Below, piece after piece: positions 35,458 through 42,073 of a stretch of DNA of 64,000 nt. The stretch is from Streptomyces sp. ISL-98 (GTDB lineage Bacteria; Actinomycetota; Actinomycetes; Streptomycetales; Streptomycetaceae): positions 1 through 64,000 of the forward strand of contig NZ_JAGGPB010000016.1 of NCBI RefSeq assembly GCF_018614055.1, in the 5' to 3' direction. A program made the position numbers and the translations under genes. The number at the start of each line of letters is the position of its first letter. The first letter of the stretch is position 1. The notes beneath the pieces are model-generated. The model worked only from the letters and a program-made list of their open reading frames with translations. It made no database searches and had not been told where the DNA came from.

Positions 35458-35642
35458 CCGTTCATGTGTGGCCGCCCGGAGCGCGAGGCTGCTCCTCTGG
35501 CCCGCATGCGTTCGCGACGGCTCTGAAATCCGGCGCGTCGATGGCCGGTTGCCGGCATTTCGGATTGGCTTGCCGTAGCCATGAGGAGCCGGTCAATCGC
35601 AGATCGCATCCGTTCGTTCAAACCGCTGAAGACGATGCGCAC

Positions 35643-35813
35643 ATGCTTCGCACGGTGGACGTCGCAGCAGTCGCCCTCGGCAGCATCGCGTTCCTCGGCA
35701 CCGGTACCGCCCACGCCGGCGGAGGGCTGGGGACTGCGCTCAGCAGCGAGGGCCCGGCGGGCGCCCGGGCCACATCGACCGGCTCGGGCATGTACTGCGG
35801 CAACAGCGCCTTC
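35643..35813 (+). pseudogene. Degenerate group A secreted protein (internal deletion, no stop)
   Basis: Translates as MLRTVDVAAVALGSIAFLGT GTAHAGGG then LGTALSSEGPAGARATSTGS GMYCGNSAF. Compared with the intact group A proteins at 38.1, 38.7 and 41.2 kb, signal peptide and C-terminal block (G.ALN.EG..GA...T.GS.MGCNNSAF) are recognisable, but the middle with the first conserved Cys (about 25 residues) is gone and the stop codon is lost. The frame runs on, uninterrupted, into the group C gene at 35970. The GCAGATC element of group A leaders is kept upstream (about 35598-35604). Confidence 0.75.
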
Positions 35814-35969
35814 AGCAGGTCAGCCCTTCACTTCGTAAGCGAAACGGACCCGAACGTCCCGGACATGGGTCGGACGCCGGAGCCCGTCTCTCCGACATCC
35901 CCAGGGCCCGGCGCGGCCGGTTCGCAGCGCACGGCGCCCGGGGCACCCCCCACAAAGGAAACGCATCAT

Positions 35970-36317
35970 ATGTTCAGTAGGAAGAAGATCGCGGCCGTCT
36001 CGGGGCTTCTTGGCAGCCTCGCCGTGACCTGTACCTGCGGCATCCAGGCGTATGCCGCAGGCCCCCAGAGCAACTGCACTGTCGACAATCAGGGCAACAC
36101 CACCTGCATCCAACGGACCCTCAGCACGCCCGAGGGTGACGGGTTCGTCGTCCGCCAGACGCAGAGCTGTGTGCCGCTGCAGCCCTTGTCGCTGCCCGTC
36201 ATCGGCCTTGTGAACAAGGGGAAGAAGCGGATCGGGCCCGAGGTGACCTGTGCCCCCAACACGACGGCACCCGACAACAGTGACGACAGTCGGGAGCTGC
36301 CTGGCCTGCTGGGCTGA
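35970..36317 (+). CDS. Small secreted four-cysteine protein, group C
   Basis: 115 residues: signal peptide MFSRKKIAAVSGLLGSLAV through about QAYA, mature part with four cysteines spaced as in the paralogue at 37602 (SNC, TTCIQ, VVRQTQSC, GPEVTC), suggesting two disulfides. AAAGGAAACGCATCAT leads into ATG 35970; the paralogue has nearly the same leader. Extra Cys residues lie in the signal peptide (TCTC). A terminator follows. The upstream in-frame pseudogene could give a longer fusion product, but the conserved leader favours this start. No known domain. Confidence 0.75.
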   Translation: MFSRKKIAAVSGLLGSLAVTCTCGIQAYAAGPQSNCTVDNQGNTTCIQRTLSTPEGDGFVVRQTQSCVPLQPLSLPVIGLVNKGKKRIGPEVTCAPNTTAPDNSDDSRELPGLLG

Positions 36318-36355
36318 GCCCCGGGCGGAACCTTCCGACCCCTTCCTCACCTTTC

Positions 36356-36406
36356 AAGCAGCGGATGGCCGGACCGGGACGACCTGGGCCGGTCATCCGC
36401 TGCTTT
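36356..36406 (+). terminator. Terminator after the first group C gene
   Basis: AAGCAGCGGATGGCCGG (36356-36372) pairs with CCGGTCATCCGCTGCTT (36389-36405), one mismatch, followed by T. Confidence 0.85.
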
Positions 36407-36474
36407 CGCGTCTACGCGAGCGCACGGTCGCGCAGCTCATACGGCCAAAGTCGGGCGGAACGTCAGGCCATCGG

Positions 36475-36513
36475 TGCGGTCGGCCTGACACCATGTGCGG
36501 TCGCCCTGACACC
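36475..36513. repeat. 18-bp direct repeat, period 21
   Basis: TGCGGTCGGCCTGACACC at 36475-36492 and TGCGGTCGCCCTGACACC at 36496-36513 differ by one base. They lie in the 500-nt gap before the group D gene, just upstream of the GGCAAACGGGTGACGG element. Role unknown. The rest of the gap (36407-36816) has one short GTG frame (36619-36720) with AAGGAG before it, not convincing as a gene. Confidence 0.7.
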
Positions 36514-36548
36514 GTGCATTCCGGGACCGCGCATGGCGCGCGTCGGCG

Positions 36549-36564
36549 GGCAAACGGGTGACGG
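36549..36564 (+). promoter_or_regulatory. Shared upstream element GGCAAACGGGTGACGG (copy 1)
   Basis: Sixteen bases identical to 40119-40134 and, in inverse orientation with one change in the 14-nt core, to 39914-39927. Each copy lies 165-255 bp upstream of a secreted-protein gene (36817, 40357, 39748). The GGGTGA core resembles half of the BldM/WhiI-type sites as I know them; this is only suggestive. Confidence 0.4.
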
Positions 36565-36816
36565 CCCCTCACCGCCCGTGACTCGGCCCCGGGGAAGCGT
36601 CGTTTCAAGGAGAGAACGGTGAGCCCACGATCAGCCGCATTCACCAGCCCCCTCATCCCCCTTCAAGTCCGTGGAGGGGCGGACAGAGGGGTGCCTCGCC
36701 ATAAGCCGACACGCGCATAGGAGGCCCAAGATCCCAAATGACTACGTTCCGTGTGTATATGCTCACATTAAGTAGTCAAGCCAGGGCGTCAAGCCCAGCT
36801 AAGAAAGGGTCAAACT

Positions 36817-37095
36817 ATGCGCAAGTTTCAGCGGGCCGCGATTGTAGCCGCAGCGGTCGCGGGGCTGTCCACCCTCGGCGCCGGCGTCAGCTTCGCCAAC
36901 GACGGCTACGACGGTGGGGTCACCGCGATTGCTTCCTCGCAGGCCAACGCCGTGGCCAACTCGGGCGGCCCGCACGGTCACCCGCACGGCGGCCCGCACG
37001 GGGCTCCGTGGTTCGCTCCGCAGAACGGTGTCAGCTTCACGCCGGAGGACGGTCACGGCGGGCCGCACGGTCACGGTGGTCCGGAAGGCCACTAA
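36817..37095 (+). CDS. Small secreted His/Gly-rich protein, group D
   Basis: 92 residues. Signal peptide MRKFQRAAIVAAAVAGLSTL GAGVSFA (about 1-27), closely related to those of groups B and E. The mature 65 residues hold a short Ala/Asn part and then GPHGHPHGGPHGAPWF and GHGGPHGHGGPEGH, with about 10 histidines and no cysteine; such tracts often bind Zn, Cu or Ni. AAAGGG lies at a suitable distance before the ATG. An AT-rich stretch at 36735-36780 probably is the promoter. A broken copy of its 5' end follows within 20 nt. Confidence 0.75.
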   Translation: MRKFQRAAIVAAAVAGLSTLGAGVSFANDGYDGGVTAIASSQANAVANSGGPHGHPHGGPHGAPWFAPQNGVSFTPEDGHGGPHGHGGPEGH

Positions 37096-37113
37096 AGAAG
37101 CGCCGAGGGCTCG

Positions 37114-37200
37114 ATGCGCACGTTTCAGCGGGCTGCGGTCGTAGCCGCAGCGGTCGCGGGGCGGGTGGCTCCGTACTTCACGCCACAGTGGGCCCCGTAG
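37114..37200 (+). pseudogene. Broken copy of an MRK-type secreted protein
   Basis: The frame MRTFQRAAVVAAAVAGRVAP YFTPQWAP ends in TAG after 28 codons. It copies the signal peptide of the group D protein just upstream, including the leader (AAGAAGCGCCGAGGGCTCG before ATG), then loses the cleavage region. Reading past the TAG gives Ala/Pro/Gln-rich sequence (VSQVVAPQPAPWSAQQS) of the kind in groups B and E, so the ancestor was probably a Pro/Gln-rich member. Confidence 0.7.
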
Positions 37201-37336
37201 GCCGTTTCGCAGGTGGTCGCGCCGCAGCCCGCACCCTGGTCGGCCCAGCAATCGGTCGCCTCGCGGACCATCGCGTCGCACATCGCCTCGAAGCGCCACA
37301 ACAGGCGCATCAACATCCGTCACCGTATACACCGTA

Positions 37337-37479
37337 TGCAATTCGCACGATCTGAACCTCCATGTCCTGGATCAGCTCGGGCTGCTCAACGGTGTGCTGG
37401 ACAACACCCTCAACGGCAAGGCAGCCCGGACGCGCAGCAAACCCACCAGGGTGCGCGCCCGGGCTGCATCAATTGCCGT
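37337..37479 (+). pseudogene. Degenerate group A secreted protein (lost signal peptide, frameshift)
   Basis: From 37337 the sequence encodes CNSHDLNLHVLDQLGLLNGV LDNTLNGKA, matching the group A core C(K/R)SHDLNLDVLGQ.G.LNGL.G..LNGEG; after a frameshift near 37425 it continues PDAQQTHQGARPGCIN, matching PGAQ.TH.GS.MGCN. No signal peptide or start remains. Like the other group A pseudogene, it lies immediately upstream of a group C gene. Confidence 0.8.
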
Positions 37480-37601
37480 CGCCGGACGCAGCTGAAGACG
37501 CGTCAGGCGCTGGGTCCCGTAGTTCGAACTTCTCCAAGGCTCGGGCGCACGCCGACCAACGGCACAGGCGCCCGGGCCTCGATTGCAAAGGAACGCAGCA
37601 C

Positions 37602-37949
37602 ATGTTCAGTCGGCAGAAGATCGCAACCGTCTCGGGGCTCCTCGGAAGTCTCGCCGTAATCTACGTCGGCGCCACGCCGGCGTTCGCCGGTGAACGCCCG
37701 GGCGATTGCAAGACCTCCGCCGTGGGTGAAACCACCTGCATCCGCAAGAGCGAGATCGTCCACACCGACAAGCACGGCAGGTATGTCGTCAAGCAGACGC
37801 AGGAATGCTCGACGACCTTCCGGCCGAACTTGCCGGGGCCCAAGGACAACGCGCTGAACACGGGGTCCAAGAAGGTCGGGCCGGTAATGGACTGCTCCAA
37901 CAACGCGCCGCTGCCCAAGGGCTTCAAGCGGCCTCACTTCGAGTTCTGA
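37602..37949 (+). CDS. Small secreted four-cysteine protein, group C paralogue
   Basis: 115 residues, the same length as the paralogue at 35970. Signal peptide MFSRQKIATVSGLLGSLAVI ending near TPAFA; mature cysteines in GDC, TTCIRK, VVKQTQEC and GPVMDC at matching positions. The chain is more basic (KKVGP, GFKRPHF) than its paralogue. Leader TTGCAAAGGAACGCAGCAC before ATG 37602 is nearly that of the other copy. Followed by a 15-bp terminator. No known domain. Confidence 0.75.
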   Translation: MFSRQKIATVSGLLGSLAVIYVGATPAFAGERPGDCKTSAVGETTCIRKSEIVHTDKHGRYVVKQTQECSTTFRPNLPGPKDNALNTGSKKVGPVMDCSNNAPLPKGFKRPHFEF

Positions 37950-37961
37950 GAAGCGATCGGC

Positions 37962-37999
37962 GAATGCCGGACCGGGATCCGCTCCCGGTCCGGCATTTC
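37962..37999 (+). terminator. Terminator after the second group C gene
   Basis: AATGCCGGACCGGGA pairs with TCCCGGTCCGGCATT, a 15-bp stem 13 nt after the stop, then TCGACTTTCT. Confidence 0.88.
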
Positions 38000-38076
38000 G
38001 ACTTTCTGGGGTGCGTTCGACCGGAACTGTCCCGTACCTCGACGGTATGGGACAGTGCTTTCCGGCAACATAAAAG

Positions 38077-38111
38077 CCTCGGTGCCCCGGCCTGTGGCCG
38101 GGGCACCGAGG
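38077..38111 (-). terminator. Terminator for the minus-strand group A gene at 38142
   Basis: CCTCGGTGCCCCGGCC (38077-38092), loop TGT, perfect inverse 38096-38111. On the minus strand it is followed by GCTTTTATG, a classical T-run. Confidence 0.92.
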
Positions 38112-38141
38112 AAGGTTCTAACTCACTTACCGTCACGCGCC

Positions 38142-38432
38142 CTAGAAGGCGCTGTTGTTGCAGCCCATGGTCGAGCCCATGTGGGTCTGCTGTGCGCCGG
38201 CGTTGCCCTCGCCGTTCAGCAGGTTGCCGCCCAGGCCGTTGAGGATGCCGACCTGACCGAGGACGTCGAGGTTGGTGTCGTGCGACCTGCAGGTGCTGCT
38301 CTGCACGATGTTGAAACCATTGCCGCCTTTGCCCGAACCCCAGCCGCCGTCGGCGTGAGCAGTGCCGGCACTCAGGAGTCCGACGCTGCCGAGGGCAGCG
38401 ACCAGGACGGCAGCCTTGCGGAGCTTGTGCAT
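38142..38432 (-). CDS. Small secreted protein, group A (MGCNNSAF end)
   Basis: 96 residues. Signal peptide MHKLRKAAVLVAALGSVGLL SAGTAHA (about 1-27), Gly-rich spacer, then the group core CRSHDTNLDVLGQVGILNGL, a second part NLLNGEGNAGAQQTHMGS and the end TMGCNNSAF. Two cysteines 43 residues apart. GGAG precedes ATG 38432. It is about 75% identical to the next gene, including 65 bp of leader and promoter, so this is a recent tandem duplication. Own terminator. Function unknown. Confidence 0.78.
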   Translation of the reverse strand: MHKLRKAAVLVAALGSVGLLSAGTAHADGGWGSGKGGNGFNIVQSSTCRSHDTNLDVLGQVGILNGLGGNLLNGEGNAGAQQTHMGSTMGCNNSAF

Positions 38433-38497
38433 TTCATCTCCGGTGGAGTGAGGTGAATGCGATCTGCGATAGATCGACTTCGTACGATTACGGAGGC
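38433..38497 (-). promoter_or_regulatory. Duplicated leader with CGATCT-N5-AGATCG palindrome (copy 1)
   Basis: The 65 bp upstream of this group A gene match 39043-39107 upstream of the next with few changes. Each holds CGATCT, five bases, AGATCG. The group A gene at 41229 has GATCTGCTGCAGATC at the comparable place (about 41190-41204), and the pseudogene at 35643 retains GCAGATC. The palindrome is a candidate operator for the whole group. Confidence 0.6.
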
Positions 38498-38675
38498 TAA
38501 TAAGAAATATCCCCATAACTCCCTGCGGCGCGCCGAATTCAGGGAATCCTCACCACCTTGGCCGATGGTCGGGAAATACCGTGCCCCGTGAGCGAATCGC
38601 GACATCGGCACCTGGCCCCGTCGGCTCGGCCGCCGCCAACAATGCCGATCGGATGGCCATTTCGACACAAAAGAG

Positions 38676-38712
38676 GGTCCCGGCGCCGAGCCTGAGGCTC
38701 GGTGCCGGGACC
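38676..38712 (-). terminator. Terminator for the minus-strand group A gene at 38752
   Basis: GGTCCCGGCGCCGAGCC (38676-38692) pairs with GGCTCGGTGCCGGGACC (38696-38712), one G-T pair, loop TGA, followed on the minus strand by CTCTTTTGTG. Confidence 0.9.
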
Positions 38713-38751
38713 AGTTTCCCGCTCTCGGCCGTCTATGCGACCGACACGCGC

Positions 38752-39042
38752 CTAGAAGGCGCTGTTGTTGCAGCCCATGGTCGAACCGAGGTGCGTGTCC
38801 TGTGCGCCCGGGTTGCCCTCGCCGTTGAGCGCGCTGCCCAGCAGGCCGTTGAGGATGCCGACCTGGCCGAGGACGTCGAGGTTCAGGTCGTGCGACTTGC
38901 AGTTGGAGCTCTGCTGGATGTTGAACTTGTCGCCGCCCTTGCCGCCGTGCCCACCCCCGCCGGCGTGGGCAGTGCCGGCGCTCAGGAGTCCGACGCTGGC
39001 GAGGGCGGCGACCAGGACGGCAGCCTTGCGAAGGTTGTACAT
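38752..39042 (-). CDS. Small secreted protein, group A paralogue
   Basis: 96 residues, same length as its neighbour. Signal peptide MYNLRKAAVLVAALASVGLL SAGTAHA, Gly/His-rich spacer (GGGGHGGKGGDK), core CKSHDLNLDVLGQVGILNGL, then SALNGEGNPGAQDTHLGS and TMGCNNSAF. ATG 39042 with GGAG upstream. Paired cysteines and exact spacing agree in all three intact members. Monocistronic between two terminators. Function unknown. Confidence 0.8.
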   Translation of the reverse strand: MYNLRKAAVLVAALASVGLLSAGTAHAGGGGHGGKGGDKFNIQQSSNCKSHDLNLDVLGQVGILNGLLGSALNGEGNPGAQDTHLGSTMGCNNSAF

Positions 39043-39107
39043 GTCATCTCCGGTGGAGTGAGGTGGATTCGATCTGCAATAGATCGACTTCGTACAGTTA
39101 TGGGAGG
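39043..39107 (-). promoter_or_regulatory. Duplicated leader with CGATCT-N5-AGATCG palindrome (copy 2)
   Basis: Second copy of the leader described for 38433-38497; here the palindrome is CGATCTGCAATAGATCG at about 39070-39086. Confidence 0.6.
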
Positions 39108-39198
39108 TTAGTACGAAATACCCTCAAAACACCCAGCGACGCGCCGGAATTTCGTGATCTTGTTGCGGAAGCATCCAGAAGCCGCATCGCATACGAGC

Positions 39199-39232
39199 GG
39201 GCCCTTCGGGGGGACGATCCTCGAAGGGCCCG
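39199..39232 (-). terminator. Terminator for the group B gene at 39266
   Basis: CGGGCCCTTCG (39199-39209) pairs perfectly with CGAAGGGCCCG (39222-39232), 12-nt loop. Confidence 0.85.
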
Positions 39233-39265
39233 TGCTGGGCGACGATGTCCGGCCGTCCGGTGGCC

Positions 39266-39748
39266 CTAGCGGGCGGTCGCGAGGGCGTTCGACTGACTGT
39301 TGGCCTGGGTGCAGTTGATGCCCCGGGTCTCGGCGCCGGCAAGCAGGGCAACCGGGGCATTGGCGTTGAGCAGGGACTGCGGGCTGCACTCCTGGTCCGG
39401 GTGGAAGAGGTTGTTCTGGTTCGCCGGGGTACCACCCTGCGCCGGGGCCGGGGCCGACTGAGGGGAGACCTGCGGGCTGATCTGCGGGCTCAGCTGGGGG
39501 TTGACCTGCGGGCTGACGTCGGCGCCCTGCTGTGGTGCCGCCTGCCGCTGCGGGGCCGGCGAGCCGTTGCTGTGCGCGGTGGCCTGCGAGCTGGTCCACG
39601 AGGCGGCCTGGGCGTCCTGCTGCCCAACGGGTGGCGGAACAGCACCGTTGTATGCAGCGGGAGCGGCGGCGAAACCGGGACCGGCGCCGATGGCGGACAG
39701 ACCGCTGGCAGCTGCGACGACGAGCGCGACCTGCTGAAACTTGCGCAT
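39266..39748 (-). CDS. Secreted Pro/Gln-rich Cys-pair protein, group B paralogue
   Basis: 160 residues. Signal peptide MRKFQQVALVVAAASGLSAI GAGPGFA (about 1-27); residues 28-110 are Gln/Pro/Ala/Ser-rich with VNPQLSPQISPQVSPQSAP repeats; the C-terminal 50 residues carry the group B core NNLFHPDQECSPQSLLNANA, PVALLAGAETRGINCTQANS and end LATAR. It thus combines the short protein at 35141 with a Pro/Gln arm like that of the group E protein at 40357. The leader GAAGGGCCGAGGATTCC abuts ATG 39748. Own terminator. Confidence 0.75.
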   Translation of the reverse strand: MRKFQQVALVVAAASGLSAIGAGPGFAAAPAAYNGAVPPPVGQQDAQAASWTSSQATAHSNGSPAPQRQAAPQQGADVSPQVNPQLSPQISPQVSPQSAPAPAQGGTPANQNNLFHPDQECSPQSLLNANAPVALLAGAETRGINCTQANSQSNALATAR

Positions 39749-40356
39749 GGAATCCTCGGCCCTTCATTGACCTGTGCATGGAACGTACTGAAATGCTGAT
39801 GAGCCAGTGCAGTTGTTGCTGTTTTTGCTTCCCTGTGCGGCTGTTATGGATCATCGTTCTAGCCCAGTGGGGAACGAGATAAGTACGGGCCCAGTCACGG
39901 GAGCCGGGGCGTGGTCACCCATTTGCCAAAGGGTGTGAATCATCAACGGAGGAGTGCGGGCCTCGCACTCGTTCTTGACGGGCCGACAATTCCTCACTCA
40001 CCCGCGGCGCGACGGGCCCGGCGGTCAAGCAGGACACTACCGCGCAGCGGCGCCGACGCGGAATCGCCGGTCAGCCGGGGCCACATCGGACGGAAACAAA
40101 ACCGGTAATCCGATCGATGGCAAACGGGTGACGGAATTTGGGATCCCGTGACCGAGCGAGAGGAAATGTCGTTGCCAACTGGGAGAGGGCAGCGATCATG
40201 AATTCAGAGAGGGGCTGTCGGCTCCGGCGTGAAGTCCACGTGACAGCCCAGGATTGCCCCTGTCAGGGCGCAGTACGAATATCAGGCCGGGCGCACGCAA
40301 GACTGCACTGAATACAACGGATTTCCCTGCACAGGTATTGAAGGGCCGAGGGTTCC
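39749..40356. other. Divergent promoter region between group B and group E genes
   Basis: About 600 nt with no gene. It holds the two matching 17-nt leaders (39749-39765 on minus, 40340-40356 on plus), each preceded by TGCACAGGT, and the GGCAAA(C/T)GGGTGAC element on both sides: 39914-39927 facing left and 40119-40134 facing right. Confidence 0.6.
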
Positions 40357-41154
40357 ATGCGAAAGCTTCATAAGGCCGCGCTCGTCGTAGCAGCGGCCGG
40401 CGGTCTGTCCGCCATCGGCGTCGGCGTCAGCCATGCCGACTCTCCCGTCGGGTACGGCGGCGCCAATCCGGCGCCTGCTCCTCAGTACCCAGCACCCCAG
40501 GCCGCAGCCCCAGCGCCTGCTCCCCAGTACCCGGCGCCCCAGTACCCGGCGCCGCAGTACCCGGCGCCCCAGTACCCAGCACCCGCACCCGCACCCGCCC
40601 CCCAGTACCCGGCACCCGCGCCTGCCCCCCAGTACCCGGCACCCCAGCAGAGTGCTCCGCAGGCCACGGCAGCGTCCGGTTCGGCGGGCACCGCACAGGC
40701 CGCCGGTCCGCAGTCCTACCCCCAGCCGGTGCAGCAGGCCGCTCCCCCGGCGCCCGCCCCGCAGCAGAGCGGTTACGCCTCCGCCTCGGCCTCGTCGGGG
40801 GGCTCCGCGCAGGCCTCCAACTCGCCGTACGCCCCACAGCACTCCGCCCCGCAGCAGGCCGCCCCGCAGCAGACCGCCCCCCAACAGCCGGCGCAGGTCA
40901 TGCCGCAGGTAACCCCGCAGACGTCGCCGCAGGTCATGCCGCAGGTCGCCCCGCAGGTCTCCGCACCTCAGGTCTTCAACCCGGAGCCCGCGCCGCGTGT
41001 CGCCCCGCAGGTGAATCCGCAGGTGAACCCGCAGGTGAACCCGCTCGTCAACCCGCTGATCGCGCCGGCCGGCCCACCGCAGGTACCGGGGCTCGGCCTC
41101 GGACAGGTCGCGGCGCCTCCCGTGGGTCAACTCGGTCTGCCCCGACTCGGCTGA
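40357..41154 (+). CDS. Secreted Pro/Ala/Gln/Tyr-rich repeat protein, group E
   Basis: 265 residues. Signal peptide MRKLHKAALVVAAAGGLSAI GVGVSHA (about 1-27) then low-complexity sequence: repeats of QYPAP (residues 45-100), a Ser/Ala/Gln part (SGYASASASSGGSAQASN), APQQ repeats and finally PQVxPQV and PQVNPQV repeats, ending in GQLGLPRLG. No cysteine. Such QYPAP/APQQ tracts suggest an extended wall or matrix protein. Leader GAAGGGCCGAGGGTTCC abuts ATG 40357. A group A gene follows 74 nt downstream, so the two may be co-transcribed. Confidence 0.75.
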   Translation: MRKLHKAALVVAAAGGLSAIGVGVSHADSPVGYGGANPAPAPQYPAPQAAAPAPAPQYPAPQYPAPQYPAPQYPAPAPAPAPQYPAPAPAPQYPAPQQSAPQATAASGSAGTAQAAGPQSYPQPVQQAAPPAPAPQQSGYASASASSGGSAQASNSPYAPQHSAPQQAAPQQTAPQQPAQVMPQVTPQTSPQVMPQVAPQVSAPQVFNPEPAPRVAPQVNPQVNPQVNPLVNPLIAPAGPPQVPGLGLGQVAAPPVGQLGLPRLG

Positions 41155-41228
41155 TGGCCTCCCCGCAGTTGTCCACCGTCCCAACTCGATCTGCTGCAGA
41201 TCAGATCCGCTCGATCAACGGAGAAAAA

Positions 41229-41504
41229 ATGCGCAAGCTTCAGAAGGCCGTCATCGTGGGCGCCGTCCTCGGCAGTGTCGGCTCCCTCGGCGCCGGCACC
41301 GCCCTCGCACACGAGCGGGGGCACGACGGTTTCGGCGTCACGCAGGGCATCGAGTGCCGCTCGCACGACATGAACATCGACGTGCTCGGCAGCATCGGCG
41401 CCATCAACGGCCTGCTGGGCAACGCGCTCAACGGCGAGGGCCACCCGGGTGCGCAGCCCAACCACCTCGGTTCGGACATGGGCTGCAACAGTCAGGCGTT
41501 CTGA
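41229..41504 (+). CDS. Small secreted protein, group A paralogue
   Basis: 91 residues. Signal peptide MRKLQKAVIVGAVLGSVGSL GAGTALA, core CRSHDMNIDVLGSIGAINGL, then NALNGEGHPGAQPNHLGS and DMGCNSQAF; both cysteines keep the 43-residue spacing. ACGGAGAAAAA precedes ATG 41229. Upstream is the palindromic GATCTGCTGCAGATC. This is the most diverged intact member and the last gene of the array before the IS3 scar. Confidence 0.8.
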   Translation: MRKLQKAVIVGAVLGSVGSLGAGTALAHERGHDGFGVTQGIECRSHDMNIDVLGSIGAINGLLGNALNGEGHPGAQPNHLGSDMGCNSQAF

Positions 41505-41749
41505 GCAGCCGCGCTGCACGCTCCTCCCCCAAGACCCTCCCCTCTTCATGTTGTTCGCGGTCCTGCAAGAGGCCCGCTGACCTCCGGGCCCGGCATGACT
41601 GCTCCCCCTGGCGATCGAGTGGCCCGGGGTGGTGTCACCGGGCCCGAGAGGTGCCGTGGAGACGTGATGAGAGGTCCGACTGCCGCCCGGCCCGGTCGCG
41701 GGCGGCAGGTCTACAACCGTGGACACGCATGACGACATCCACCGGAACA
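41505..41749. other. Gap right of the secreted-protein array
   Basis: No gene recognised. The sequence has G/C-rich inverted segments and fades into the degraded IS3 transposase. Confidence 0.4.
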
Positions 41750-42052
41750 GCCCTGGCAGAACGACTCAGCCAGGGCGTTGTCGTAGCTCGAGCCGACACG
41801 TCCATGCCGCGGTGGATGCCGTGCCGGCGGCAGGCGCCGGCCATCTCGTTGGCATCGGTGACGAGTTCGGCGCGCATGTGGTCGGCAATTGACCAACTAC
41901 GTGATGTCGCCGCACCACTTGGTGTTGAGCGCCGACGCGGTGCAGTCCCTGTTCATCAGGACCGGCGTGGGCGCCGCCCTCTTGTCTGCAATCGTGGTCC
42001 GCGTCCTGCGGCGCAGGTACCGACCGACGATGTGGTTGACACGCTTGCCTCC
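41750..42052 (-). pseudogene. Degraded IS3-family transposase (orfB) fragment
   Basis: In three different minus-strand frames one reads VGRYLRRRTRTTIADKRA and ALNTKWCGDIT followed by a stop, then IADHMRAELVTDANEMA with RRHGIHRG, then SSYDNALAESFCQG. These are successive conserved pieces of IS3 orfB (integrase core, including the Asp of GDIT and the Glu of NALAES), but joined by deletions and frameshifts. Neither orfA nor terminal inverted repeats are visible. It is a scar, not an active element. Confidence 0.85.
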
Positions 42053-42073
42053 GCGTCACGCGCGGTGCGGAAC

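Noticed and set aside
36619..36720. 33-residue GTG frame preceded by AAGGAG
   Set aside because: Good ribosome binding site, but the peptide is basic, featureless, and lies in a repeat-bearing gap; kept only as a note.
38142..39042. Peptide-bacteriocin or lanthipeptide precursors
   Set aside because: These have Sec signal peptides and no modification enzymes or dedicated exporters nearby.
40480..40640. Regular short repeats that could suggest a CRISPR array
   Set aside because: They are in-frame QYPAP codon repeats of a secreted protein with no spacers.
35141..41504. Chaplin cluster
   Set aside because: None of the mature proteins has the chaplin core (GNVxxVPVxxPVNxCG and VIGLLNPAxGN).
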